NCBI GenBank assembly: GCA_016872645.1
Contig: VGZH01000007.1
Coordinates: 25,626-89,625 of the forward strand
DNA from: Planctomycetota bacterium
Lineage (GTDB): Bacteria > Planctomycetota > Planctomycetia > Planctomycetales > Planctomycetaceae
Direction of reading: 5' to 3'
Length of the DNA stretch: 64,000 nt
A program made the translations under genes and the position numbers. The notes under the pieces are model-generated. The model had not been told where the DNA came from. It was given only the letters and a program-made list of their open reading frames with translations, and did not search any database. Shown one piece after another: positions 1 through 8,420 of this stretch. Each line of letters starts with the position of its first letter. Within the stretch, counting starts at the first letter, position 1.

Positions 1-1723
1 CAAACGTCTCCGGCGTGTCGGCGAGCGCGGCAGCTTCGGCCAGCGCGGACATCGCCGAATCAAACTGCTTCCACTTGCGACGTAATTCGGCTTGTTGAAA
101 GCGGAGTTCCAGCGACTTGCGATCCAGTTCGCACGCCGCATCAATTGTCGTGAGCGTCTCGTCGCGATATCCGAACCGAGACAGCACCTCGGCGAGTTGT
201 GCGAGGTTGTTGGCATTGCGTCGCGGGGCCTCAGCCATCGAACGCCAGGCCGCCAGCGATTCGTTCTTCTTGCCGGCCGAGTCCAGAACTTCGCCGAGTT
301 GTTCCCGATGCGTAAGGGCTTCCGGTTCCAATTCAATCGCTTTGCGTAACAACTCCACCGCGTCGTTGAGTAGCGACTTATCGGCCGACGCCATCAACCC
401 CGCAACCTGTGCCGCAACGACGGCATCCTTCGGCTTGGCATCGACGAGCTTTCGCCAGACGGCTGCGGCACGCTTGGCAACATCGGCAGTCCGGGCGGGA
501 TCAGCTCCCGGACTTTTTGAGTCATTGCTGTTTGACGTAGTCGAGGGGCTGACGCCCACCCGCTCGCCGGATTTCAGAATCAAGAACCCCCAATCGCGGA
601 TGTAGTCGGGATTGTTTGGAGCGAGGCGATCGAGTTCCTCGTATTGCGAGAGCACTTCCGCGAACTGTTGGTCTGACTGCAACAGTTCGATCAACTCCAG
701 CCGCAGTTCGACGGAAGTCGGCGCGAGTTTGATGCCAGCGTCCAATCGCGTCCGCGCATCCTTGCGGCGATCTTGTGAGACCAACGCCCGCGACAACCGC
801 ACCACCGCATCGAGATCGTCCGGTTGCTTCACCAACCGCTCTTCGTAGTGCTTGATAAGTCCTGCCGCATCGTCCTTCGCGAGGAATGCCTCTTCGACGC
901 GCCGCCGAGTTTCGCGAAACAGCCAATGGTCCTGCTTGAGCCCACCCAGCAACCGATCGGCCTCGGCCAGCGCCTTCTCGAACTGGCCGAGCTTCAACCG
1001 CAGATCAACTGCTTCGAGTTCAAACTCCGACCGGCGATACAAATCTTTGGTTGCGCGTGCCAACGCTTCAAAACGTGGCAACGCCGCTTCCCAATGACCG
1101 TCGTCGAGCAACGTCTTGGCGATCAACTCTGGCACACGCGGATCGTTCGGGACAAGTTTTTCGAGCCGCGTCCAAACTTCAATCACCTGGTCGCCGGGAG
1201 CCAGTCGTTGCTGCACTCGGCCCAGCGTTTGAAAAACGTCGAGCAGATCCGTGGGAGCCGGCTTCCGCTGAACCGCGCGTTCGAGGGCCACCGCCGCATC
1301 GGCCCAGCGGTTGAGCGTCATCAAATTCTGGCCCAACGAAAACGACGCGATAGCGCTCTTGGGCAACAATTCTTCGGCGCGCTCAAACGCTGTCTGAGCC
1401 TCTTCCGCATCCCCTTGCGAAGACTCGATGAGGCCCACGACGAACCAAGCTCGGCCGGCATCCTCGAACTCGGTGGCTTCGGCTTTCTCTCGCAACCGAA
1501 TGATCAATTCATCGAGTGACTCGTGGTCGAGATGAAACTCAACGACTTTGTCGAGTGCCGTTCCCCTGCGTGGATTCCGTTCCAGCACAAACAGAAACCG
1601 TTCGGCCGACTTTCGCGCCTCCGCTTCGGCTTCGTCCTCGTTTTGCGAAAACGTCGGTCGCGCGACGAAGAGGCACACGCTGCTCACAAGGGCGAGGGCA
1701 ATCGCAAACAGGCGGGTATTCAA
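1..1723 (-). CDS. Exported tetratricopeptide-repeat protein, 3' end beyond window
   Basis: This is a reverse-strand frame, open without a stop from about 1762 to the left edge; about 574 residues are visible and the C-terminus lies outside. I chose the TTG at 1723 because it opens a signal-peptide or anchor-like N-terminus (NTRLFAIALALVSSVCLFVA) and no ATG lies in frame before the stop at 1765-1763. The rest is helical TPR-type sequence, with units such as DAGRAWFVVGLIESSQGD, ALVSQDRRKDARTRLDAGI and NDAVELLRKAIELEPEALTH. Such proteins are usually scaffolds for protein contacts in the envelope; the partner is unknown. Opposite-strand open frames here are shadows. Confidence 0.75.
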   Translation of the reverse strand, partial: MNTRLFAIALALVSSVCLFVARPTFSQNEDEAEAEARKSAERFLFVLERNPRRGTALDKVVEFHLDHESLDELIIRLREKAEATEFEDAGRAWFVVGLIESSQGDAEEAQTAFERAEELLPKSAIASFSLGQNLMTLNRWADAAVALERAVQRKPAPTDLLDVFQTLGRVQQRLAPGDQVIEVWTRLEKLVPNDPRVPELIAKTLLDDGHWEAALPRFEALARATKDLYRRSEFELEAVDLRLKLGQFEKALAEADRLLGGLKQDHWLFRETRRRVEEAFLAKDDAAGLIKHYEERLVKQPDDLDAVVRLSRALVSQDRRKDARTRLDAGIKLAPTSVELRLELIELLQSDQQFAEVLSQYEELDRLAPNNPDYIRDWGFLILKSGERVGVSPSTTSNSNDSKSPGADPARTADVAKRAAAVWRKLVDAKPKDAVVAAQVAGLMASADKSLLNDAVELLRKAIELEPEALTHREQLGEVLDSAGKKNESLAAWRSMAEAPRRNANNLAQLAEVLSRFGYRDETLTTIDAACELDRKSLELRFQQAELRRKWKQFDSAMSALAEAAALADTPETF

Positions 1724-1926
1724 GGCGGGAGTCTCCGACGCTGACCGTTCGTCGCAACGAGTCTATCGCGAGCCAAGATGACCAGCCAGCAGCAGTTATG
1801 AGGCTTCCGTGATCGAAGTTTGCTGGTGTTCGGCACGCAGTCTGGGGCAAAACCGCCACTCGACCACTCCGCCGACAACCGTTAGCATCCCCGCCCCTCG
1901 CATGACCCACCGAGTTGACTTTCGCG

Positions 1927-2049
1927 CACCGGGCCTGTCCCGGTGGTTTCCTGGCTTCTGCACTACTTGCTGTCGGGTGGTCGATCGCAAGCGACTTATG
2001 ATCCCGAAGTAGCGCAAAAGCCAACGAGCCACCGGGACAAGCCCGGTGG
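1927..2049. repeat. Long imperfect palindrome just upstream of lepA
   Basis: Two near-identical short hairpins face each other: CACCGGG-CCTGT-CCCGGTG at 1927-1945 and CCACCGGG-ACAAG-CCCGGTGG at 2029-2049. The reverse complement of the first differs from the second at one base of the shared 19-base core. The DNA between them is also partly self-complementary (CTGGCTTCTGC against GCAAAAGCCAA), so the whole block can fold as one long hairpin ending about 25 bases before the lepA ATG. It looks like a dispersed palindromic element rather than a promoter. The 1724-2074 gap otherwise holds only the divergent promoter region of the TPR gene and lepA. Confidence 0.7.
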
Positions 2050-2074
2050 GGTGGCACTGTTGGTTAAAGGTTTC

Positions 2075-3880
2075 ATGGACACTCGCCTCATCCGTAACTT
2101 CTCGATCATCGCTCACATCGACCACGGCAAGAGCACGCTCGCAGATCAGCTCTTGTTGAAGACCGGGGCTATCACGCAGCGCGAATTTCGCGAGCAAATC
2201 CTCGACGACCTGGACGTCGAGCGGGAACGGGGCATCACGGTCAAAGCGCGGACAGTCGCCATTCACTACACCTACAAGGGGGAGACCTACGAGCTGAACC
2301 TGATCGACACGCCGGGCCACGTCGACTTCCATTATGAAGTCTCGCGGAGCCTCGCAGCTTGCGAGGGTGCGCTGCTGGTCGTCGATGCGTTTCAGGGAGT
2401 GCAGGCTCAGACGGTCGCAAATGCCTACGCGGCGATCAACGTGAACCTGGAAATCATCCCAGTCATCAACAAGATCGACCTGCCAATCACTCGCGTTCCC
2501 GAAATTCTGGAAGAGATCGAGACGGTCGTCGGCCTCGATACGACCGGTGCTCTGCAAGTCTCCGCTCGGCAAGGAGTCGGCATTGAGGAAACGCTGAACG
2601 CAATCATCGAGCGTGTTCCGCCACCGAAAGGAAAGGTGGAGGATCCGCTGCGAGCGCTCGTCTTCGACAGCAAGTTCGACACTTATCGCGGCGTCATCAC
2701 CTACATCCGCGTGATGGACGGTTCGATTCGCAAAGGACAAAAGGCCCTGTTCATGAAAGGGCAGTCCGCTCATGAAGTCCTGGAGATCGGCCAGTTCTGC
2801 CCGGACATGAAGCCGTGCGAGATGCTCGGCCCCGGCCAGGTCGGTTACATCATCACGGGGATCAAAGACCTCAGTCGAGTTCACATCGGCGACACGATCG
2901 CCGACCCGCTCAATCCGCCCACCGCTCCGCTGGAAGGCTACAAGAAGCCGCAGCAAATGGTCTTCTGCGGCATGTACCCGATTGAGTCCACCGACTTCGA
3001 AAAGCTCCGCGACCAACTCACGAAGTTGAGCCTCAACGACGCCAGCTTCTCATTTCAGGCAGAGACCTCCGACGCACTCGGCTTCGGTTTCCGCTGCGGA
3101 TTCCTCGGCCTGCTACACATGGAGATCATTCAGCAGCGACTTGAAAAGGAATCGGGCGTTGATCTGATTCAAACCGCGCCGAACGTGACCTACGAACTAG
3201 TCACGCGCGACGGACAAGTCATGGTGATCGACAACCCGCAAGACGTTCCCGACGGCGGCAACATCCAGGAGTGGCGTGAACCGATCGCGAAAGTCAACTT
3301 CATTGTGCCGTCCGAGTACATCGGCCCGATCATGCAGCTCTGCGCCGATCGTCGTGGGACCTTCAAGAGCACTGAATTCCTCGGCCCGAAGCGTGCCCAG
3401 ATTGTCTGGGAATTGCCGCTGGGGGAAATTATTTTCGACCTGCATGACAAGCTGAAGAGCTGCACGCGCGGCTACGGCACGATGGACTATGCGGTCATCG
3501 GCTTCCGCGAGGCCGACCTCGTCAAAATGGACATCCTTGTGAAGGGAAACCGCGTCGATGCGCTCTCGACGATCGTACATCGCTCAAACGCCGAACGCCG
3601 TGGCCGAGCGGTCGTGAAGAAACTCAAGACTGAAATTCACAAGCATCAATTCGAGGTCGCTCTGCAAGCGGCCATCGGCGGCAAGATCATTGCTCGCGAA
3701 ACGATCTCGGCCTACAAGAAAGATGTCACCGCCAAGTGCTACGGCGGCGACATCAGCCGCAAACGCAAGTTGTGGGACAAGCAAAAAGAGGGCAAGAAGC
3801 GCCTCAAACAATTCGGCGAAGTCGAAGTCCCACAGAAGGCATTCCTCGCCGTGCTCAATACCGGCGACGACGAGCGGTAA
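2075..3880 (+). CDS. lepA: Elongation factor 4 (LepA), ribosome back-translocase GTPase
   Basis: The 601-residue product matches the usual LepA length of about 600. The GTPase motifs are intact: AHIDHGKST (P-loop, about residues 13-21), RGIT (switch I), DTPGH (switch II) and NKIDLP (G4). The C-terminal part is typical LepA, ending in a basic tail (RKRKLWDKQKEGKKRLKQFG). The frame stays open upstream, but I place the start at ATG 2075, because MDTRLIRNFSIIAHIDHGKS is the family N-terminus and an AAAGG lies just before it. No signal peptidase gene follows, unlike the E. coli lepAB arrangement. EF4 acts on stalled or mistranslocated 70S ribosomes in the cytoplasm. Confidence 0.96.
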   Translation: MDTRLIRNFSIIAHIDHGKSTLADQLLLKTGAITQREFREQILDDLDVERERGITVKARTVAIHYTYKGETYELNLIDTPGHVDFHYEVSRSLAACEGALLVVDAFQGVQAQTVANAYAAINVNLEIIPVINKIDLPITRVPEILEEIETVVGLDTTGALQVSARQGVGIEETLNAIIERVPPPKGKVEDPLRALVFDSKFDTYRGVITYIRVMDGSIRKGQKALFMKGQSAHEVLEIGQFCPDMKPCEMLGPGQVGYIITGIKDLSRVHIGDTIADPLNPPTAPLEGYKKPQQMVFCGMYPIESTDFEKLRDQLTKLSLNDASFSFQAETSDALGFGFRCGFLGLLHMEIIQQRLEKESGVDLIQTAPNVTYELVTRDGQVMVIDNPQDVPDGGNIQEWREPIAKVNFIVPSEYIGPIMQLCADRRGTFKSTEFLGPKRAQIVWELPLGEIIFDLHDKLKSCTRGYGTMDYAVIGFREADLVKMDILVKGNRVDALSTIVHRSNAERRGRAVVKKLKTEIHKHQFEVALQAAIGGKIIARETISAYKKDVTAKCYGGDISRKRKLWDKQKEGKKRLKQFGEVEVPQKAFLAVLNTGDDER

Positions 3881-3889
3881 GTGACGCCC

Positions 3890-3947
3890 AGCACGACGAG
3901 CAAGCGAGTGATCACACCGGGGCAATCACTCGCTTGCGTGTCGTGCT
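3890..3947. terminator. Palindrome of the AGCACGAC family after lepA, probable terminator
   Basis: The arms AGCACGAC-AGCAAGCGAGTGAT and ATCACTCGCTTGC-GTCGTGCT pair over about 20 bases with small bulges. The sequence AGTTTTGT follows, so a transcript from lepA would end in a stem plus U run. Related palindromes with the same outer AGCACGAC and inner AGCGAGTG occur at 50398-50468 and 57723-57775. Confidence 0.65.
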
Positions 3948-4005
3948 AGTTTTGTCGCCACTTGCTAAAAACGTCTCACTTCAGCGGACGAAGAAGACTC
4001 ATTTT

Positions 4006-5457
4006 ATGCGTCACATTCGAATCGTTCTGTGGTTCTCCGTGTTTTTGTCGGCTGCGGCCCGCGTGAATGCCGCCGACGAATGGATCGACCTTTTACCTGC
4101 GACCGAGCCATCCAAGCACCGGGTCCAGGGGATGTGGACCAAGTCGAGCGACGGACTTGTCACGGACGCCGCAACCGGGTCGCGCATCCTGCTGCCCATT
4201 AAGCCGGTGGGAGAGTACGACTTCAGAGTCACCTTCACGCGACGCACTGGTCGGCATTCGATCGGGTTGTTCTTCGTCGCAGGTGGCAAGCAGGCGGCTT
4301 ACGAAGTCGATGCCTGGGGTCAGCACTTGGCGGGCATTCAAGACATCAAAGGGCAGCCGATCACCTCAAACCCGACGCGTGTCACCGATCAAGCATTGGA
4401 GAACGGTCGCAAATACACGGCCGAAGTTCGTGTCCGCCGTGATAAAGTTGAGGGCTTTCTGGATGACAAACTGCTGACAACTCATCGCACAGACGGCTCT
4501 GATTTGAGCCTGTCAAATCTCTGGCGAATGCCCGACCAACAGTCGCTCGGCCTGGGAGCTTGGGAATCCGAGACAATCTTTCACAGCGTCGCCGTCCGAC
4601 GGGTCAGCGGCGAGGTGGCCTTGGCAACGACATCGACAACGCCGACTCCTCGTCCGTTGCCAGTTCCTGGAGCCAAATCCTCGACGACGAAAAGTACAAG
4701 CAAATCCGATAACTCGTCAGCCAAAGCGGCCACGAAGTCGGCAACTTCAGCGGGACGTGCGCCACGCGTGCTGTTGGTGATTGCCAACCAGCACTTCTTT
4801 TACCGCGAGTACTCCGAACCGAAACAAGAACTGGAGAGGGCAGGCATCGCCGTCGAAGTTGCCGCAGGGCGGAAGTCTCCGTGTCGTCCGCATCAAGGGA
4901 CTGGCGAAGGAGCCGACGGTGGGGTGGTGAACCCGGACTTGGCGATCGCCGATGCGGATGCGTCGCGATACGACGCGATCCTGTTCTCCGGCGGTTGGGG
5001 TTCCTCGATGTACCAATTCGCGTTTCAGGGGAGTTACCAGAACACCGCCTACAACGGCGAGCGCAGTGTGAAGGAGGCAGTCAACAAACTTATCAACAGC
5101 TTTATTCAACAGGACAAGTACGTCTGCGCGTTGTGCCACGGCACAACCGTGCTGGCTTGGGCCCGAGTCAACGGCCGCAGTCCACTCGCCGGAAAGCAGG
5201 CGACGGGACCGACCATCGTCGGACCGGCTGGCAACTATCCCGGTCACCGCGGTTCATCGCCGCCAAACTCTCGCTGGCACGCGGAGACCAATGGTGCGCG
5301 CATGGTTGCACCGAATTCCGTCGGTGATCAAAGCACTCTGGCGGACGATGTCGTCATCGACGGGAAGATCATGACAGGCCAGGACGACCCCACCGCTCGG
5401 GAAATGGGCCGGCAACTCGCGCGGGCCTTGCTGTCGGCACGACAGACCACGAAGTAA
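4006..5457 (+). CDS. Exported DUF1080-like/DJ-1 (PfpI) fusion protein
   Basis: Product of 483 residues. Residues 1-23 form a signal peptide (RHIRIVLWFSVFLSAAARVNA). Residues about 25-205 resemble the concanavalin-like DUF1080 fold common in planctomycete exported proteins. A Thr/Ser/Pro/Lys-rich linker spans about 206-250, and the C-terminal domain is of the DJ-1/PfpI type (RVLLVIANQHF, then DAILFSGGWGSS). The DJ-1 nucleophile is probably Cys377 in the ALCHG elbow. A role as a periplasmic chaperone, glyoxalase or amidotransferase-like enzyme tethered to a carbohydrate-binding module is possible but unproven. ATG 4006 was chosen for the signal peptide. The gene is tail-to-tail with the next, 20 bases apart. 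Confidence 0.85.
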   Translation: MRHIRIVLWFSVFLSAAARVNAADEWIDLLPATEPSKHRVQGMWTKSSDGLVTDAATGSRILLPIKPVGEYDFRVTFTRRTGRHSIGLFFVAGGKQAAYEVDAWGQHLAGIQDIKGQPITSNPTRVTDQALENGRKYTAEVRVRRDKVEGFLDDKLLTTHRTDGSDLSLSNLWRMPDQQSLGLGAWESETIFHSVAVRRVSGEVALATTSTTPTPRPLPVPGAKSSTTKSTSKSDNSSAKAATKSATSAGRAPRVLLVIANQHFFYREYSEPKQELERAGIAVEVAAGRKSPCRPHQGTGEGADGGVVNPDLAIADADASRYDAILFSGGWGSSMYQFAFQGSYQNTAYNGERSVKEAVNKLINSFIQQDKYVCALCHGTTVLAWARVNGRSPLAGKQATGPTIVGPAGNYPGHRGSSPPNSRWHAETNGARMVAPNSVGDQSTLADDVVIDGKIMTGQDDPTAREMGRQLARALLSARQTTK

Positions 5458-5477
5458 TGCCGCACGCGTCGCACAAT

Positions 5478-6086
5478 TCATCGCGAGCCAAAGTAAAACA
5501 GCGTCAGCCCCAGCGCGATGCGATCGACCAGCGGCGGGAATGACATTCCGATGTCAAAGACGGTCGGAACCGCGGCCAGCACGAGCGCACCAAGAACGAT
5601 CAGCGCTTTGATGTCCCCCCAGACTCCTGTCATCGGTTGCGAACGCCGCCTTGCGAAGCAGTCGGAGATGCTGCGAACGATCGCGCCCAGCAGGTACGCA
5701 AACACCATGCTCAGCAATGCGACTGCTTCGGGAGTGACCAGTCGCGGCTCGCGGTAAAGATAGATTCCCAATCCGAAGAACGTTCCGATGATGATCGTGC
5801 GAATGGAGTTCTTCGGCAGGTACAGCGGATTTCTTTCCTGCGCCAGCACGCCTTCCTGCTCAAGCCGTTGCCTGACCGCCGGCGTCAACGACACGAACCT
5901 CCGCGACGTGAAGTAATGCGCCAGCGCGATCAGCAACGTCTCGATCCACAACGGATCGGGGCTTCTGCGAAGCACTGTTCGCGTGACAACCACCGCCAGA
6001 ACGATCAGCGTCAACAACGCTCGCACGCTGCCGGTCGGCAGCCCCAGCGGCGGCCAGGTCTTCGGAGAGTGTTCGAATTCGTTCAT
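5478..6086 (-). CDS. Integral membrane protein, unknown function
   Basis: Product of 202 residues with roughly five hydrophobic segments (SVRALLTLIVLAVVVTRTVL, SIRTIIIGTFFGLGIYLY, PEAVALLSMVFAYLLGAIV, IKALIVLGALVLAAVPTVF and IALGLTLFYFG). The N-terminus before the first segment is short and polar. I chose ATG 6086 because GGAGG lies 9 bases upstream; a longer start would read through a palindrome. I do not recognise the family. Confidence 0.75.
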   Translation of the reverse strand: MNEFEHSPKTWPPLGLPTGSVRALLTLIVLAVVVTRTVLRRSPDPLWIETLLIALAHYFTSRRFVSLTPAVRQRLEQEGVLAQERNPLYLPKNSIRTIIIGTFFGLGIYLYREPRLVTPEAVALLSMVFAYLLGAIVRSISDCFARRRSQPMTGVWGDIKALIVLGALVLAAVPTVFDIGMSFPPLVDRIALGLTLFYFGSR

Positions 6087-6113
6087 CGCGGCCTCCGTCG
6101 AGACGGTTCGTAG

Positions 6114-6160
6114 GTCGGACACTCTTGCCTGATCCGGATGGGCAAGAGTGCCCCTCCGAC
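6114..6160. repeat. Palindrome of the GGATGGGCA..TGCC family
   Basis: The arms GTCGGACACTCTTGCC and GGCAAGAGTGCCCCTCCGAC flank a short loop. The element lies between two reverse-strand genes, directly after the stop of the DUF1015 gene, and may end its transcript, though no T run follows. Relatives are at 51776-51831, inside a coding region, and 58706-58768. Confidence 0.65.
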
Positions 6161-6167
6161 AAGTCAG

Positions 6168-7475
6168 CTACTCCAGCGCGTTGAATACCAGCCCGGTCAG
6201 CAACTTTGGATAGAAGAAGGTGCTCTTGGGGGGCATCTTTTCGAGCTTGCTGGCGATTTGCTGGACGTGACCGATCTCGGCCGGCGGGACCAGCACCGCG
6301 AGCTGGCAACTCTTCGCGTGTTGGGCCTCGATAACTTCATCGAGGATATGCGGAAATTTGAACGTCGGGTTCGCGTCGGGATACGCCCGCTTCAGGCAAT
6401 GCTCGACGACCAGCTTGTGCAGCAAGGCGACGCCAAGTCCTCGCCAAGCATCGGTCTGATCGGGAGCAAGTGTCTTCATCGGCGTTGCATCGATGACTCG
6501 GCCGAACAACCAGCGATTGTCTTTGATCGTGCCGAAGCCGAAGACGTCTTGGCCTCCATCGGCTGTGACCATGTCCCAGGCGGCCTTTGCACCGTCGGCT
6601 CCGGTCCCGCACTCGTCAAATTCAAAGTTAGCGGATAGAGCGGATTTCAATTCATCGGCCGTGAGCTCCGGCAGCCCGGAGAACAGCCGGTGAGTCGGCA
6701 GAATCGCGAGGCCGGGATCGTCCATGCCGACCAGCATCATCAGCACGAAATTAGCCGAATGATTCTCGTCGATCGATTGCCCTTGCTCGATTAGCCAGCG
6801 GCGGTAGTTGCACGAGGTCTCGTAGCGATGATGTCCGTCGGCAATGAAGATCGGCTGAGACTTGAGCGAGTCGCGAACCTGATCGATCACGGTTCGATCG
6901 CTCACCGGCCAGAAGCGGTGCTTCACGCCGAGATGATCCGTCGCTTCCAGTGGAGTCAGGCCGATGATCGCCTTTTCCAAAATCGTCTGAGCTTTCGTCT
7001 CCGGGTCCGGATACAGACCGAAGACCGGAGACAGATTCAACTTCGTCGCCTTGGTCAGCAGCAGTCGATCTGCCTTGGGGCCAGAGAGTGTTTGCTCGTG
7101 CGGATAAACGCAGCCTTTGCCGAACTCTTCGAGGCGGCAGCGGCCGATGAATCCTTTGCGGCAATAGGTGCGGCCTTCCCAGTCGAACTCCTGGTGATAG
7201 ACGTAGAGCGTGTCTTCTTTCTCTCGGAGCCAAACACCTTCGGCCTGCCACTGCTTCACGAAGCCAGCGGCTCGCGAGTATTTGTCGTCGGGTGACCTGT
7301 CGCCCGGCTCTTCGCGATTGAAGTCCACGCGAATGACATTGCACGGATGCTGCTTGTAGAGCCGTGAGCGAAACGCCTCGTCGATCACGTCGTACGGCGG
7401 CGTCACTACGTCCGAGAGATCCCCCACCTGAGCCAAGTCGTACCGCCACGCGCGAAACGGAAGAATGTCAGCCAC
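6168..7475 (-). CDS. DUF1015 family protein
   Basis: A 435-residue protein of the DUF1015 family: it opens ADILPFRAWRYD, then has VVTPPYDVI, CRLEEFGKGCVYPHEQTL, FIADGHHRYET and FNALE at the C-terminus. The central GHHRYET motif is a family hallmark. I start it at GTG 7475, because AGGAGGG sits 6 bases upstream and the family begins at this point; a longer in-frame start would add an unrelated leader. The biochemical role is not established to my knowledge. It stands alone, with trpF about 100 bases upstream on the same strand. Confidence 0.88.
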   Translation of the reverse strand: MADILPFRAWRYDLAQVGDLSDVVTPPYDVIDEAFRSRLYKQHPCNVIRVDFNREEPGDRSPDDKYSRAAGFVKQWQAEGVWLREKEDTLYVYHQEFDWEGRTYCRKGFIGRCRLEEFGKGCVYPHEQTLSGPKADRLLLTKATKLNLSPVFGLYPDPETKAQTILEKAIIGLTPLEATDHLGVKHRFWPVSDRTVIDQVRDSLKSQPIFIADGHHRYETSCNYRRWLIEQGQSIDENHSANFVLMMLVGMDDPGLAILPTHRLFSGLPELTADELKSALSANFEFDECGTGADGAKAAWDMVTADGGQDVFGFGTIKDNRWLFGRVIDATPMKTLAPDQTDAWRGLGVALLHKLVVEHCLKRAYPDANPTFKFPHILDEVIEAQHAKSCQLAVLVPPAEIGHVQQIASKLEKMPPKSTFFYPKLLTGLVFNALE

Positions 7476-7575
7476 CAGAAACCCTCCTGAAATCCACAGC
7501 CTCAGTGCCCTCCAGGCATCGGTGGTGAAAACAGAAATCACCACAGAGACACAGAGAGCACAGAGGAAAACCGAT

Positions 7576-8271
7576 TTATGAAAGCTGGGCGAATGCCCGC
7601 TGGGCCTCGGCCATGAAGCGGGCGAGGAGTTTAGTCTCCTTCACTCCGGGAGACGACTCCACGCCGCCGGCACTGTCGACACCCATCGGCCGCACGGACT
7701 TGATCGCAGCGGCGACGTTGTCGGGAGTCAATCCACCCGCCAGGATCAACGGCGGCCAATTCGTTCCGGCATAATCGCGAGCAATCAATTCCCATGGTGC
7801 GACCTTCCCTGTGCCGCCGAACGAACCATCGACACGAGCATCCAAGAGGCATCCGTCGAGTCGAGTGTTGAGCCGATCGCACTCGACCAGGAACTCTGCG
7901 ACCGCGCACAAACTCTCGCCAATACGAAACGCTTTGAGGATCCCCCAGTCGGGATGCCGCTGCTGCAACTCCGCGACAAATTCCGGTGTCTCGTCGCCGT
8001 GAAGTTGAATTGCCGCCAGTCCGGTTTGCCGGGCGATCGACTCGATTTCGTCCCGCGAGTGATTCACGAAGAGTCCGACTGGCCGAGTTGACGTCGCCGA
8101 GAGTGCCAACACGATCCGCGCCGCATCTGCCGGCGCGATGCACCTCGGCGACTTTGTGAAGAAGTTCAGCCCAACCGCAGACGCTCCAGCCTTCGCAGCC
8201 AGCTCGGCAGTGGCAACATCGCGAACGCCGCAGACTTTGATCCAACCAGACGTGACAAATGATCGAGGCAT
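7576..8271 (-). CDS. trpF: Phosphoribosylanthranilate isomerase
   Basis: The 231-residue single-domain TIM barrel catalyses the Amadori isomerisation of phosphoribosylanthranilate in tryptophan synthesis. Family signatures are all visible: KVCGVRD (catalytic Cys), AVGLNFF, QLHGDE, LLDARVDGSFGGTGK (catalytic Asp in LLDA and the phosphate loop), LAGGLTPDN and GVDSAGGVE-SPGVK. No other trp gene is in the window, so the pathway is dispersed. A segment of the CACAGAGACACAGAG type (about 7540-7570) lies just after its stop. Confidence 0.95.
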   Translation of the reverse strand: MPRSFVTSGWIKVCGVRDVATAELAAKAGASAVGLNFFTKSPRCIAPADAARIVLALSATSTRPVGLFVNHSRDEIESIARQTGLAAIQLHGDETPEFVAELQQRHPDWGILKAFRIGESLCAVAEFLVECDRLNTRLDGCLLDARVDGSFGGTGKVAPWELIARDYAGTNWPPLILAGGLTPDNVAAAIKSVRPMGVDSAGGVESSPGVKETKLLARFMAEAQRAFAQLS

Positions 8272-8291
8272 CGTGATGGACTTGCCGCCAA

Positions 8292-8420
8292 AGTAGCCCT
8301 GTCACTCCGTGACACGAATGCCGAACGCTTCAACGATGTCGTTCGTGCCGTTCACTTTCAACAACCAATCCACCCCAGCTCCGCACCCGGCTATCCTGTC
8401 GCGGGGCGACAGGGCTACTT
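8292..8420. repeat. Paired CCTGTC/GACAGG palindromes between trpF and the YHS lipoprotein
   Basis: The outer arms AGTAGCCCTGTC (8292-8303) and GACAGGGCTACT (8409-8420) are perfect inverted repeats. The right copy has its own stem, CCTGTCGC-GGG-GCGACAGG (8395-8413). The right end overlaps the stop codon of the lipoprotein gene. A single copy (CTGTCACGGAGCGACAGGGC) recurs at 12212-12234 upstream of the MPE-like gene. Confidence 0.65.

Noticed and set aside
824..1519. Forward-strand frame opposite the left-edge TPR gene
   Set aside because: Its residues have no TPR or other family character, while the reverse frame gives consistent TPR helices and a signal peptide.
1796..3016. Reverse-strand frame of 406 codons opposite lepA
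   Set aside because: The forward LepA frame carries all GTPase motifs; the reverse frame has no domain or ribosome site.
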